A stretch of DNA of 64,000 nt from Mycobacterium genavense ATCC 51234 (GTDB taxonomy: Bacteria > Actinomycetota > Actinomycetes > Mycobacteriales > Mycobacteriaceae). Under the pieces are notes generated by a model. The model searched no databases. It had not been told where the DNA came from and worked only from the letters and a program-made list of their open reading frames with translations. Below, in pieces: positions 38,701 to 48,751 of the stretch. Every line of letters begins with the position of its first letter. Within the stretch, counting starts at the first letter, position 1. The position numbers were made by a program, and so were the translations under genes. Location: contig NZ_JAGZ01000003.1 of NCBI RefSeq assembly GCF_000526915.1, positions 482,500 to 546,499 of the forward strand. Reading direction: 5' to 3'.

Positions 38701-40911
38701 CGGGTTGCTGCTCTCCCAGATCGCCCCCCATTGCGAACGCTACGTCGCCACGGACATGTCGCCGGTGGCCGTCGACAACCTCGCGCGTTCGTTGGAGCGG
38801 TTGCAGATCCCGTGGCGTGACCGGGTCCAACTGCTGGCCAAGCCCGCGCACGTCACCGACGGATTGCCGCGCGGCCACTTCGACACCATCGTCGTCAACT
38901 CGGTCGTCCAGTACTTCCCCAACGCGGGGTACCTGGCCGATCTGCTCGACAGTGCCATGGAGTTGCTGGCCCCCGGCGGCGCGCTGTTCCTCGGCGACAT
39001 CCGCAACCACACGCTGCAGGACGCCTTCCAGACCGGAGTCGCACTCGCGCGCACTACCACGGCCGACGCCTGCGAGATCCGCCAGCGGGTCCACCGCGCC
39101 GTGGTCAGCGAACCCTAATTGCTTTTGGCACCAGAATTTTTCACGACCTGGGCCGCCGGGCACGCGGTGGCGGCCGGGCTCGATATCCAAGTCAAACGTG
39201 GGTTGGCCGACAACGAACTCAACCGGTACCGCTACGACGTCGTGATCCGCAAGACGCCCGCGGCGGTACGTTCGGTGGCCACCGCACCCACCTGGACGTG
39301 GCCCGAATGCGCGGGCCTACTCGGACTGCACGCCCGCCTGGGCTCGCAGCGTCCCGAGGCGGTGCGCGTCGCGGGGATCCCGCGCGCCAGGCTGATCGCC
39401 GACGTCTGCGTCGAGCACGCCCTCGCCGACGGGCAGCCGCTGGCCGATGCGCTCATGGCGCCCGCCCCCGACAGCGTCACTCCCGAGCAGCTGCACCGCC
39501 TGGGCGAAAACGCCGGCTACCAGGTCGCGGTCACCTGGGGCGCCGAGCCCGGCACCCTCGACGCGGTCTTCCTCGTCGCCGCCGGTGCCGAACCGACCGA
39601 CCTGTACCTGCCCCGCGCGGACGCCCGCCCAGCCCAGGCCAACAATCCCCACACCAACATAAAGATCAGCGCGGTGCGCCAGCGGTTGAGCGCGCGGCTG
39701 CCGGAGTACATGGTGCCGGCACAGATCGTGGTGCTCGACGAGTTCCCGTTGACCTCGTCGAGCAAGATCGACACCAAGGCACTGCCGGCGCCGGTGTTCG
39801 CCGCGACGCCATTCCAACCCCCGCAATCCGAGACCGAACGGGTCATCGCCGGCATCTACGCGCAGGTGCTGGGCATCGAGCGAGTGGGCGTCGACGACTC
39901 ATTCTTCGACCTCGGTGGCGACTCGCTGTCCGCGATGCGCGTGATCGCCGCGATCAACGGCGCTCTCGATGTGCACCTTCCGGTGCGCACCATGTTCTAT
40001 GCCCCGTCGGTGCGAAATCTCAGCGAGCAGCTGAGCACGCAGGACAGCGCCGCGGAGGTGGTTCCCGTCGAGGTCTTCCAAGGGGGCACCGGCGCTCCGC
40101 TGTGCTGCATTCACGACGGGCTGGGACTGAGCTGGTCGTATCGGACGCTGGGCGAGTTTGTGGATTGCCCGATCGTCGGGATCAACCAAATCCCGCAGGA
40201 CGGCGAAGCCGAGCCCGTTTCGATTCGGGCCATGGCGGCGAACTACGCGGACCGCATCCAAGCCCGCTATCCCGACGGGCCGTACCGACTGCTCGGCTGG
40301 TCTTTCGGCGGCGTCGTCGCGCACGAACTCGCGATCGAACTGCAGCGACGCGGCCGCGTGGTGCAGGGCCTGGTGCTGATCGACCCGGTGTTCAGCGCGG
40401 GCACATTCATCGCGAAGCTGAGCGCCACCCGCGCTGCCACCAAAAACCAGACACCCGACGAGAGCCAAATCCTGGAGCACCTGTTGCGGACCAACCGGAT
40501 CGACGTACCCATGCAGTCCGGGCCGCTGAACTACCGGCAGGCCGAGGAACTGATGCATCAACACGGCTCCGCGCTCCCGCTGCCGCCCCAGCAGCTCCTG
40601 GTGTTCATGGTGCACAGCGTCAAGACGAACCAGCGGCGCCTGGCCGACCATGTGCCCGGTGTCTTCGACGGCGACATGGTCATCTTCGCCGCGGCCCGAG
40701 GCCGAAGCGACCGGTCCAGGGCACGGTGGCGAGGACTGCGAACCGGCCGGGCGCCCGCTCCCAGCAGCGGCTTTGGCGGCCTTACGTCGGGGGAGAGCTA
40801 GCCGCCTACTCGGTCGACAGCACTCACCTGGAAATGCTGACGGCCGAGTCGCTGCGCACGTACGGCGAACAACTCTGGCGCTACCTGCACAGCGGGGTGA
40901 CGCAGGGCTAG
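35750..40911 (+). pseudogene. NRPS module 8: C, A with N-methyltransferase, T, thioesterase
   Basis: The last condensation domain (VVHHIAFDGWS) lost about 24 residues near 36742 (AAYEHQD joined out of frame to MLAWQ). The adenylation domain differs from the rest; its code D-F-W-S-M-G-M-V-H-K is close to threonine codes (D-F-W-N-I/V-G-M-V-H-K). An N-methyltransferase domain with [12 protein letters not shown] is inserted after [11 protein letters not shown], the usual site. It is cut by an in-frame TAA at 39116-39118. The carrier site [12 protein letters not shown] (about 39905) and a type I thioesterase follow (GWSFGG about 40300; His in DSTHLEML). A frame change near 40705 separates the thioesterase histidine from its serine. 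Confidence 0.82.
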
Positions 40912-40915
40912 AGGG

Positions 40916-41353
40916 TTAGCCTTCGAGCTCCTTCTTCAGGTTGGCCAGCACCTCGCCCTGAATTTTCTTCAGCCCCAACGGTGCAAACGTCTTTTCGAAA
41001 AAGCCCTTGACGCCACCCGCGCCGGTCCAGCTGGTCTTGACGGTCACGCTGGATCCGGGTCCCGCCGGGGCGACGGTCCAGTTGGTGACCATCGACGAGT
41101 TCGCGTCCTTCTCGATGACGCTGTGACCCGCGACGTCGACGCTGGCCTGGACGTCACGGCTGCGTGATTTGGTGGCCTGCAGCTTCCACTTGGCGACGGT
41201 GCCCTGGCCCTGCCCACCGTGGAGCACCTGGTATTCGCTGTAGTGCGAGGACAGGATCTTCGGGCGGACGTTTTGGTAGTCCGCGACCGCGGCGAGAGTG
41301 GCCCCGGGCTCGGCGTTGATCAAGATGGTGCTGGCGGCGCTGACCTGTGCCAT
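40916..41353 (-). CDS. SRPBCC family protein (Rv3718c homologue)
   Basis: The 145-residue protein starts MAQVSAASTILINAEPGATL and has the START/polyketide-cyclase-like fold pattern: an N-terminal strand-helix segment, the central TNWTVAPAGPGSSVTVKTSW strands, and a long C-terminal helix (IQGEVLANLKKELEG). Such proteins bind hydrophobic ligands, but the ligand is unknown. A longer upstream frame exists; this ATG matches the family start. It diverges from the FAD oxidoreductase gene and converges with the NRPS end. Confidence 0.85.
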   Translation of the reverse strand: MAQVSAASTILINAEPGATLAAVADYQNVRPKILSSHYSEYQVLHGGQGQGTVAKWKLQATKSRSRDVQASVDVAGHSVIEKDANSSMVTNWTVAPAGPGSSVTVKTSWTGAGGVKGFFEKTFAPLGLKKIQGEVLANLKKELEG

Positions 41354-41425
41354 CGGGCGCGACTCCTCTGCTGTGATGCCGCTCGCGAGCGGGTGCACGG
41401 GGTGTGGTCGAAGACTAGGGTATAT

Positions 41426-42811
41426 GTGGTGCCAGGTTCGGGATCTGCACTCGCGGCTCACAGGTCGGGCGTCGATCGGCTGATGGCGAGTTATCTTTCC
41501 ATCCCCGTGACGTCCGCGGTCCGGCTCGCCAAGCCCACGTCAAACCTGTTCCGCGCCCGCACTAAACGCGATGCGCGCGGCCTGGATACCTCGGGACTGA
41601 CCGGTGTGCTGAGCGTGGATCCGGAGTCCCGCACGGCCGACGTGGCCGGCATGTGCACCTATCAGGACTTGGTCGCGGCCACCCTGCCCTATGGCCTGTC
41701 GCCGCTGGTAGTTCCGCAGCTCAAGACCATCACCCTCGGCGGCGCGGTCAGCGGCCTGGGCATCGAGTCGGCGTCGTTCCGTAACGGTTTGCCGCATGAA
41801 TCGGTGCTGGAAATGGACATTCTCACCGGCGCCGGCGAATTGCTCACCGTGTCGCGTGATCGGCACTGCGACTTGTTCCGCGCGTTTCCCAATTCGTATG
41901 GAACACTGGGCTATTCGACCAGGCTCCGGATCGAGCTGGAACCGATCGCGCCGTTTGTGGCGTTGCGGCACATCCGGTTCCGCTCGTTGTCCGAGCTGGT
42001 CGCGGCCGCCGAACGCATCATCGACACCGGCGGGCAGGGCGGCGTCCCGGTCGACTATCTCGACGGTGTGGTCTTCAGTTCCGACGAGAGCTACCTGTGC
42101 GTGGGCAACCGCACCACCACCCCGGGACCGGTCAGCGACTACACCGGCAAAAAGATCTACTACCAGTCGATCCGGCACGACACCGTCGGCGGCACCAAAG
42201 ACGACCGGCTGACGATGCACGACTACTTCTGGCGATGGGACACCGACTGGTTTTGGTGCTCACGCGCATTCGGCGTGCAGAACCCGCGGCTGCGGCGCTG
42301 GTGGCCGCGCCGCTACCGGCGCAGCAGCGTCTACTCCAAGCTGGTGGCCATGGACCGCCGCTACGGAATCTCCGACCGGATCGAAGCCCGCAAGGGCAAT
42401 CCGCCCCGGGAGCGGGTGGTCCAGGACGTCGAGGTGCCGATCGGACGATCCTGCGAATTCCTGGAGTGGTTTCTGGACAACGTTCCGATCACACCGATTT
42501 GGCTGTGCCCGTTGCGACTCCGCGATCACGAGGGGTGGCCGCTGTATCCGATACCGGCGGACCACACCTACGTCAACATCGGCTTCTGGTCCTCGGTGCC
42601 CGCCGGCGACGGGGTGGGGACCACCAATCGGGCGATCGAGGCGAAGGTCAGCGAGCTCGACGGGCACAAGTCGTTGTACTCCGACTCCTATTACACACGT
42701 GAGGAATTCGACCAGCTGTACGGCGGCGAGTTTTACAAGACGGTCAAGAAATCCTACGATCCCGAGTCTCGTCTGCTCGATCTCTATGTAAAGGCGGTGC
42801 AACGACGATGA
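41426..42811 (+). CDS. FAD-dependent oxidoreductase of 10-methyl fatty acid synthesis (BfaB/TmsA type)
   Basis: This homologue of Rv3719 reduces the 10-methylene intermediate to a 10-methyl acyl chain (tuberculostearate) in membrane phospholipids. An FAD_binding_4 domain is visible: AVRLAKPTSNLFRAR, VAGMCTYQDLVAATLPYGLS, TLGGAVSGLGIESASFRNG. The C-terminal domain has WPLYPIPADHTYVNIGFW. The GTG at 41426 is used, as upstream sequence holds no family similarity; ATG at 41483 is an alternative. It overlaps the methyltransferase gene by 4 bases, so the two steps are translationally coupled. The role is by homology to the characterised pair. Confidence 0.85.
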   Translation: MVPGSGSALAAHRSGVDRLMASYLSIPVTSAVRLAKPTSNLFRARTKRDARGLDTSGLTGVLSVDPESRTADVAGMCTYQDLVAATLPYGLSPLVVPQLKTITLGGAVSGLGIESASFRNGLPHESVLEMDILTGAGELLTVSRDRHCDLFRAFPNSYGTLGYSTRLRIELEPIAPFVALRHIRFRSLSELVAAAERIIDTGGQGGVPVDYLDGVVFSSDESYLCVGNRTTTPGPVSDYTGKKIYYQSIRHDTVGGTKDDRLTMHDYFWRWDTDWFWCSRAFGVQNPRLRRWWPRRYRRSSVYSKLVAMDRRYGISDRIEARKGNPPRERVVQDVEVPIGRSCEFLEWFLDNVPITPIWLCPLRLRDHEGWPLYPIPADHTYVNIGFWSSVPAGDGVGTTNRAIEAKVSELDGHKSLYSDSYYTREEFDQLYGGEFYKTVKKSYDPESRLLDLYVKAVQRR

Positions 42812-44118
42812 CGACAACCAAAGAGCCCGACCACTCCACCAAGCGCAAGCTCAACATGGCCGAGGTGCTCGAGATCTTCACCGCAAGCGGCGGGCACCCG
42901 CTGAAATTCACCGCTTACGACGGCAGCACTGCCGGAAGCGCAGACGCCACGATGGGCCTGGATCTGTGTTCGCCGCGAGGTGCGACCTATCTCGCGACCG
43001 CGCCCGGCGAGCTCGGCATCGCCCGCGCGTACGTCTCCGGTGACCTGCAGCCACACGGCGTGCACCCCGGCGACCCCTACGAGCTGCTCAGGATGCTGGC
43101 CGACCGGGTGGATTTCAAACGGCCGTCGGCGTGGACGCTGGCTCAGGTGGTCCGCTCGATCGGCATCGAGCATTTGGTGCCGATCGCACCGCCGCCGCTG
43201 GAAACGCCGCCCCGCTGGCGCCGATTCGCAGAAGGGTTGCTGCACAGCAAGTCCCGCGACGCGGGAGCCATCCACCACCACTACGACGTGTCCAACACGT
43301 TCTACGAATGGGTGCTGGGGCCGTCGATGACCTACACCTGCGCGGTTTATCCGGACGCCGACGCGACGCTGGAAGAAGCGCAGGACAACAAGTACCGGCT
43401 GATTTTCGAGAAGCTGCGGCTGCAACCCGGTGACCGACTGCTCGACGTGGGATGCGGCTGGGGCGGCATGGTGCGCTACGCCGCCCGCCACGGGGTGCGG
43501 GCCATCGGCGCCACGCTGTCTGCCGAACAGGCGAAGTGGGCACAAAAGGCGATCGAGGACCAGGGCCTTTCCGATCTTGCCGAGGTGCGCCACTCCGACT
43601 ACCGCGACGTGCGGGAGTCCAGCTTTGACGCCGTCTCGTCGATCGGGCTGACCGAGCATGTCGGGGTGAAGAACTACCGCGCCTACTTCGGTTTCCTGAA
43701 GTCGAAGCTGCGCACCGGCGGGCTGCTGCTCAATCACTGCATCACCTGCCACGACAACGAGCAGCACACGTTCGCCGGCGGCTTCACCGACCGCTACGTC
43801 TTCCCCGACGGGGAGTTGACCGGCTCCGGCCGCATCATGGTCGACGTCCAGGACACCGGCTTCGAGGTGCTGCACACCGAAAACTTCCGCCACCACTATG
43901 CGATGACATTGCGCGACTGGTGCCGCAACCTCGTCGAGCACTGGGACGAAGCGGTTGAGGAAGTGGGCCTGCCCGTGGCCAAGGTGTGGGGCCTGTACAT
44001 GGCCGCATCACGAGTTGCGTTCGAGCAGAACAACCTTCAGCTCCATCACGTGCTGGCCGCCAATGTGGAGCGGCGGGGCGCCGACAGTTTGCCGCTGCGC
44101 CCTTGGTGGCGGCCTTAG
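42808..44118 (+). CDS. SAM-dependent fatty acyl methyltransferase (BfaA/TmsB type, CFA synthase family)
   Basis: This homologue of Rv3720 transfers methyl from S-adenosylmethionine to the double bond of oleoyl phospholipid, giving a 10-methylene chain for its FAD partner. The 436-residue protein has the cyclopropane-synthase core: HHHYDVSNTFYEWVLGPSMT, the SAM site LLDVGCGWGGMVRYAARHG (about residue 212) and VSSIGLTEHVG. An N-terminal segment of about 140 residues precedes the core, typical of this subgroup. The start ATG overlaps the stop of the upstream gene. Confidence 0.87.
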   Translation: MTTTKEPDHSTKRKLNMAEVLEIFTASGGHPLKFTAYDGSTAGSADATMGLDLCSPRGATYLATAPGELGIARAYVSGDLQPHGVHPGDPYELLRMLADRVDFKRPSAWTLAQVVRSIGIEHLVPIAPPPLETPPRWRRFAEGLLHSKSRDAGAIHHHYDVSNTFYEWVLGPSMTYTCAVYPDADATLEEAQDNKYRLIFEKLRLQPGDRLLDVGCGWGGMVRYAARHGVRAIGATLSAEQAKWAQKAIEDQGLSDLAEVRHSDYRDVRESSFDAVSSIGLTEHVGVKNYRAYFGFLKSKLRTGGLLLNHCITCHDNEQHTFAGGFTDRYVFPDGELTGSGRIMVDVQDTGFEVLHTENFRHHYAMTLRDWCRNLVEHWDEAVEEVGLPVAKVWGLYMAASRVAFEQNNLQLHHVLAANVERRGADSLPLRPWWRP

Positions 44119-44120
44119 GC

Positions 44121-46025
44121 TCAGCCGCCGTCGATCCGGCGCGCGCCCAGCTCGTTCTGCAGCAGTTCGAGTGCGGCCTCTTCGGGATCGCGCCGCGGCG
44201 CCGACGAATCGGTGCGGCCCGCTTCGGCGAGCATGTGCTCCTCTCCGTCCCGCTGAGCGGATTCCGCAGCGACAGCATCGTTTACGGCAGGCTCCTCCTC
44301 GGGAGGCGGCAGAGCCGCGCCCCGGCGAGTGGGAGTCGCGGTCTTACGCACGGGCGGCTCCGCGACCGAGGCCGCCGATTCGCCCGCCTCGCAGCGCACC
44401 CGCCAACTGACGCCCAGCAACTCGTTGAGCGCCCCGGCGATGGCGTCGGCGTTGCGTTGCTCGCACAGCCGCTTGGCCAGCGGCGCCGACGGATGGCTGA
44501 GCACCAGCGTGTCGCCGTCCAGGGCCCGGACCGTGGCATCCGCCAACATCACCTCGGTGGTGCGGCTGCGCTCGCGAACCTTGTCGCGCACCTCGCGCCA
44601 GATGGTCCGTATCGCAGCCACATTGAGTTCGCCCGGGGCAGAAGCGGGTTCGGGCTCCAGCGCCGCGGCGTGTTCCGGATTCGGTACCGGATCCGGTGGC
44701 GGCGCCGCGGCCGGGTCGGGGACCTCTTCGCGCGCCGGCTCGGCAGGCTCGGCGGTTCTACGCTGAAACCTGCGGGCGGCCGGGACCTCGTCGGGCTCCG
44801 ATGGCTGGGCTTTCGACGCCGCGGCCGGCGGCTTCGCGGGCGCCGCAGCGGTATCGCCGGCGGGGGTGGACATGGCCAGCCGGGTCTCGATGCGCTCGAT
44901 GCGTTGCAGCAGAGCCGATTCGGCGTCGCTGGCCGAGGGCAGCAGCAGGCGCGCACAGACCACCTCGAGCAGCAGCCGGGGGGCGGTCGCGCCGCGCAAC
45001 GCACCCAGGCCGGCCTGCACCACTTCGGCGTAGCGGGTCAGCGTCGCCGCGCCGATTCGGGCGGCTTGATCGCGCATGCGGTCCAGCACGTCTTCCGGCC
45101 CGTCCACCACACCACGGCTTATCGCATCCGGAACTGCTTGCAGCACAATGAGATCGCGGAACCGCTCCAACAGGTCGGTGGCGAATCGCCGTGGGTCGTG
45201 TCCGGCATCGATCACCGATTCGACCGCCCCGAACAGCGCCGCGGCATCTCCGGCGCCCAGCGCGTCGACGGCGTCGTCGATCAGCGCGACGTCGGTGGCG
45301 CCCAGCAGCCCCAACGCCCGCAGGTAGGTGACGTGGTTGTTGTCGGCCCCGGCCACCAACTGGTCCAGCACCGACAACGTGTCGCGGGGCGAACCACCGC
45401 CGGCGCGGATCACCAACGGGAACACCGCGTCGTCGACGATCACGCCTTCTTGTTCGCAGATCCGCCCGATCAGCGACCGCATCGTCCTGGGGGGCAAGAG
45501 CCGGAACGGGTAGTGATGGGTGCGCGACCGGATCGTCGGCAGCACCTTCTCGGGTTCGGTGGTGGCGAAGATGAAGATGAGGTGCTCGGGGGGTTCCTCG
45601 ACGATCTTGAGCAACGCGTTGAACCCCGCCGTCGTCACCATGTGCGCCTCGTCGACGATGAACACCCGGTAGCGGGACTGCGCCGGCGCGTAGAAGGCCC
45701 GGTCGCGCAGCTCACGCGTGTCGTCCACGCCGCCGTGGCTGGCGGCGTCGAGCTCCACCACGTCGATGCTGCCGGGCGCGTTGGGTGCCAACGCCTGGCA
45801 CGAGTCGCACACCCCGCACGGCGTGGCCGTCGGCCCCTGCACGCAGTTCAACGAGCGGGCCAGGATGCGGGCGGACGAGGTTTTTCCGCAGCCGCGCGGC
45901 CCGGAGAAGAGGTAAGCATGGTTGATCCGGCCGGCTTCCAGGGCGATGGACAACGGCTCGGTGACGTGCTGCTGCCCCACCACTTCGGCGAAGGTTGCCG
46001 GTCGGTACTTGCGGTAGAGCGCCAC
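44121..46025 (-). CDS. dnaX: DNA polymerase III subunits gamma/tau
   Basis: DnaX is the clamp-loader ATPase of the replicative polymerase. The start is the GTG of VALYRKYRPATFAEVVGQ, giving 634 residues. The open frame continues upstream without family similarity. Visible are Walker A FSGPRGCGKTS, a zinc module (CGVCDSC), Walker B VFIVDEAHM, sensor 1 FIFATTEPEKV and a Pro/Ala-rich acidic linker (about residues 380-520) before the tau-like C-terminus. It is the homologue of Rv3721c (dnaZX). The stop is 2 bases past the convergent methyltransferase stop. I see no obvious slippery heptamer for a separate gamma product. Confidence 0.95.
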   Translation of the reverse strand: MALYRKYRPATFAEVVGQQHVTEPLSIALEAGRINHAYLFSGPRGCGKTSSARILARSLNCVQGPTATPCGVCDSCQALAPNAPGSIDVVELDAASHGGVDDTRELRDRAFYAPAQSRYRVFIVDEAHMVTTAGFNALLKIVEEPPEHLIFIFATTEPEKVLPTIRSRTHHYPFRLLPPRTMRSLIGRICEQEGVIVDDAVFPLVIRAGGGSPRDTLSVLDQLVAGADNNHVTYLRALGLLGATDVALIDDAVDALGAGDAAALFGAVESVIDAGHDPRRFATDLLERFRDLIVLQAVPDAISRGVVDGPEDVLDRMRDQAARIGAATLTRYAEVVQAGLGALRGATAPRLLLEVVCARLLLPSASDAESALLQRIERIETRLAMSTPAGDTAAAPAKPPAAASKAQPSEPDEVPAARRFQRRTAEPAEPAREEVPDPAAAPPPDPVPNPEHAAALEPEPASAPGELNVAAIRTIWREVRDKVRERSRTTEVMLADATVRALDGDTLVLSHPSAPLAKRLCEQRNADAIAGALNELLGVSWRVRCEAGESAASVAEPPVRKTATPTRRGAALPPPEEEPAVNDAVAAESAQRDGEEHMLAEAGRTDSSAPRRDPEEAALELLQNELGARRIDGG

Positions 46026-46154
46026 GGTCGCCCAGGCTACTGGCGGCCGGTGACGAGAGCCCGGCTGGCTATCGAGTGTACGCCGGCGGCGTTCAGTGTG
46101 CGCCCAGGGTGACGACACGCTGGGGCGGGCTGCCCTAGCGCAACGCCACAAACC

Positions 46155-47690
<1,536 letters not shown>

Positions 47691-47769
47691 GGCGAGTGTA
47701 ATACCTGGCGCGCGCCGGCCGAGGACGCCGACCGACATTCCACGTTGACCCAGCCGCTACCATTGCCAC

Positions 47770-47855
47770 GGAGGATTCGCCTAGTGGCCTATGGCGCTCG
47801 CCTGGAACGCGGGTTGGGTTAACAGCCCTCGCGGGTTCAAATCCCGCATCCTCCG
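47770..47855 (+). tRNA. tRNA-Ser (anticodon GGA)
   Basis: The acceptor strands GGAGGAT (47770-47776) and ATCCTCC (47848-47854) pair fully, with discriminator G. The anticodon loop CTGGAAC gives GGA, reading UCC/UCU serine codons. A long variable arm (around TTGGGTTAACAGCCCTC) marks a class II tRNA, and the T arm is GCGGG-TTCAAAT-CCCGC. The following GCA shows that CCA is not encoded. Confidence 0.95.
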
Positions 47856-47956
47856 CAAATCGGGTTCACTCGGTTGACGGACGCGGCCAAGCGGTTGTTT
47901 GGAATCGGTTTGGCTGCCCTTAGGCTGGCGTGGGCTCAGCAATATGAGGGAGGCGT

Positions 47957-48751
47957 ATGGGGCGCAAGGTCGCCATACCGTGGCACTTGGTGTTTTCGAT
48001 CGGTGCCGGCGTCCTCTATTTCCTCTACGTGTTGCCCCGCTGGTCCGAGTTGATGGGCGATACTTCGCGCAGCTTGGGAATGGCGGGCCGGATCGGCTCG
48101 GGCGCGCTGATCGCCCTGGCCGCGCTGCCCGTGGTGTTCACCCACCTGCGCACGCGCAAGCCGGAGCTGGGCACGCCGCAGCTGGCGCTGACGATCAGGG
48201 TCTGGTCGATCGTGTGCCACGTGCTGGCCGGGGTGCTGATCATCGGCACCGCGATCAGCGAGATCTGGCTCAGCCTGGACGCTGCCGGACGGTATCTGTT
48301 CGGGATCTACGGCGCCGCCGCCGCGATCGGCCTGCTCGGCATTTTCGCGTTCTACCTGTCGTTCGTCGCCGAGCTGCCGCCGCCTCCGCCGAAGCCCATC
48401 AAGGCCAAGAAGCCCAAGAAGAGTCGTCTGCGCCGCAAGAAGGCGGAGGCTGCGGAGGGCGCCGAGGCCGCGGTCGATGAAGAAGCCGAAACCGTCACCG
48501 CGGAAGAAGCCGACCGAGACACCGACGGTGAGAACGAAACCGAGGCGGCAGAACCCGTCGAGCCCACCGCCAAAGCTGTCGACGCCGTCAAAGCCGAGAA
48601 ACCGGAACCGCCGGCCGAGGAGCCGAGCGACGACGACACCGCCGAGACGGAAGAACCGCGCAGCGGTCTGCGCAACCGCCGCCCCGAGGGCAAGGGCTCG
48701 CATCGCACGCGGCGCCGGCGCACCCGCGGCGGCGTCGCGCTCGACGAGTGA
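47957..48751 (+). CDS. lucA: Membrane protein LucA (Rv3723 homologue)
   Basis: LucA stabilises Mce transporters and coordinates fatty acid and cholesterol uptake in M. tuberculosis. The 264-residue protein has four membrane spans: about residues 8-28, 44-63, 77-102 and 113-137. A proline run (PPPPPKP) and a long, highly charged low-complexity C-terminal tail rich in Glu, Ala and Lys/Arg follow. GGGAGG precedes the ATG by three bases. The role is inferred from the conserved locus (ffs, tRNA-Ser, lucA) and the span/tail layout. It may connect with the mce-type gene at the window end. Confidence 0.85.
   Translation: MGRKVAIPWHLVFSIGAGVLYFLYVLPRWSELMGDTSRSLGMAGRIGSGALIALAALPVVFTHLRTRKPELGTPQLALTIRVWSIVCHVLAGVLIIGTAISEIWLSLDAAGRYLFGIYGAAAAIGLLGIFAFYLSFVAELPPPPPKPIKAKKPKKSRLRRKKAEAAEGAEAAVDEEAETVTAEEADRDTDGENETEAAEPVEPTAKAVDAVKAEKPEPPAEEPSDDDTAETEEPRSGLRNRRPEGKGSHRTRRRRTRGGVALDE

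Larger units (their letters stand above)
10253..40911 (+). pseudogene. Giant eight-module NRPS, disrupted by many frameshifts and stops
   Basis: Read through its lesions, this locus is one NRPS of about 10,200 codons: C-A-T / C-A-T-E / C-A-T / C-A-T-E / C-A-T / C-A-T-E / C-A-T / C-A-NMT-T-TE. The first C domain (LTRRQLDIWLAQE) resembles starter C domains of mycobacterial lipopeptide synthetases, so the first residue is probably fatty-acylated. C domains after E domains open [14 protein letters not shown] (D-acceptor type) and the others [12 protein letters not shown]. The frame changes near 10663, 10740, 12700, 13555, 14042, 19270, 19452, 20361, 22612, 23955, 24950, 26408, 32660, 33165, 34300, 35266, 35405, 36742, 37015 and 40705. 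In-frame stops are TAG at 31867 and TAA at 39116. Start is ATG 10253 with AGGGG seven bases upstream. The stop is 4 bases from the convergent SRPBCC gene. No acyl ligase, exporter or regulator lies nearby. The product is unknown. Confidence 0.88.

Noticed and set aside
10253..40911. Several separate NRPS genes instead of one
   Set aside because: Domain order continues across every break without intergenic gaps, start sites or linkers. Most breaks fall inside domains, so one disrupted gene is the better model.
10253..40911. All frameshifts explained by sequencing error
   Set aside because: Larger deletions, two in-frame stops and the complete absence of lesions from 16.4 kb of backbone genes argue against it. 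A few single-base cases in G or C runs remain possible errors.
47770..47855. tRNA-Ser as an attachment site for an integrated element covering 48752-64000
   Set aside because: The gene after it is the conserved lucA, and I see no repeat of the tRNA 3' end or integrase within the window.
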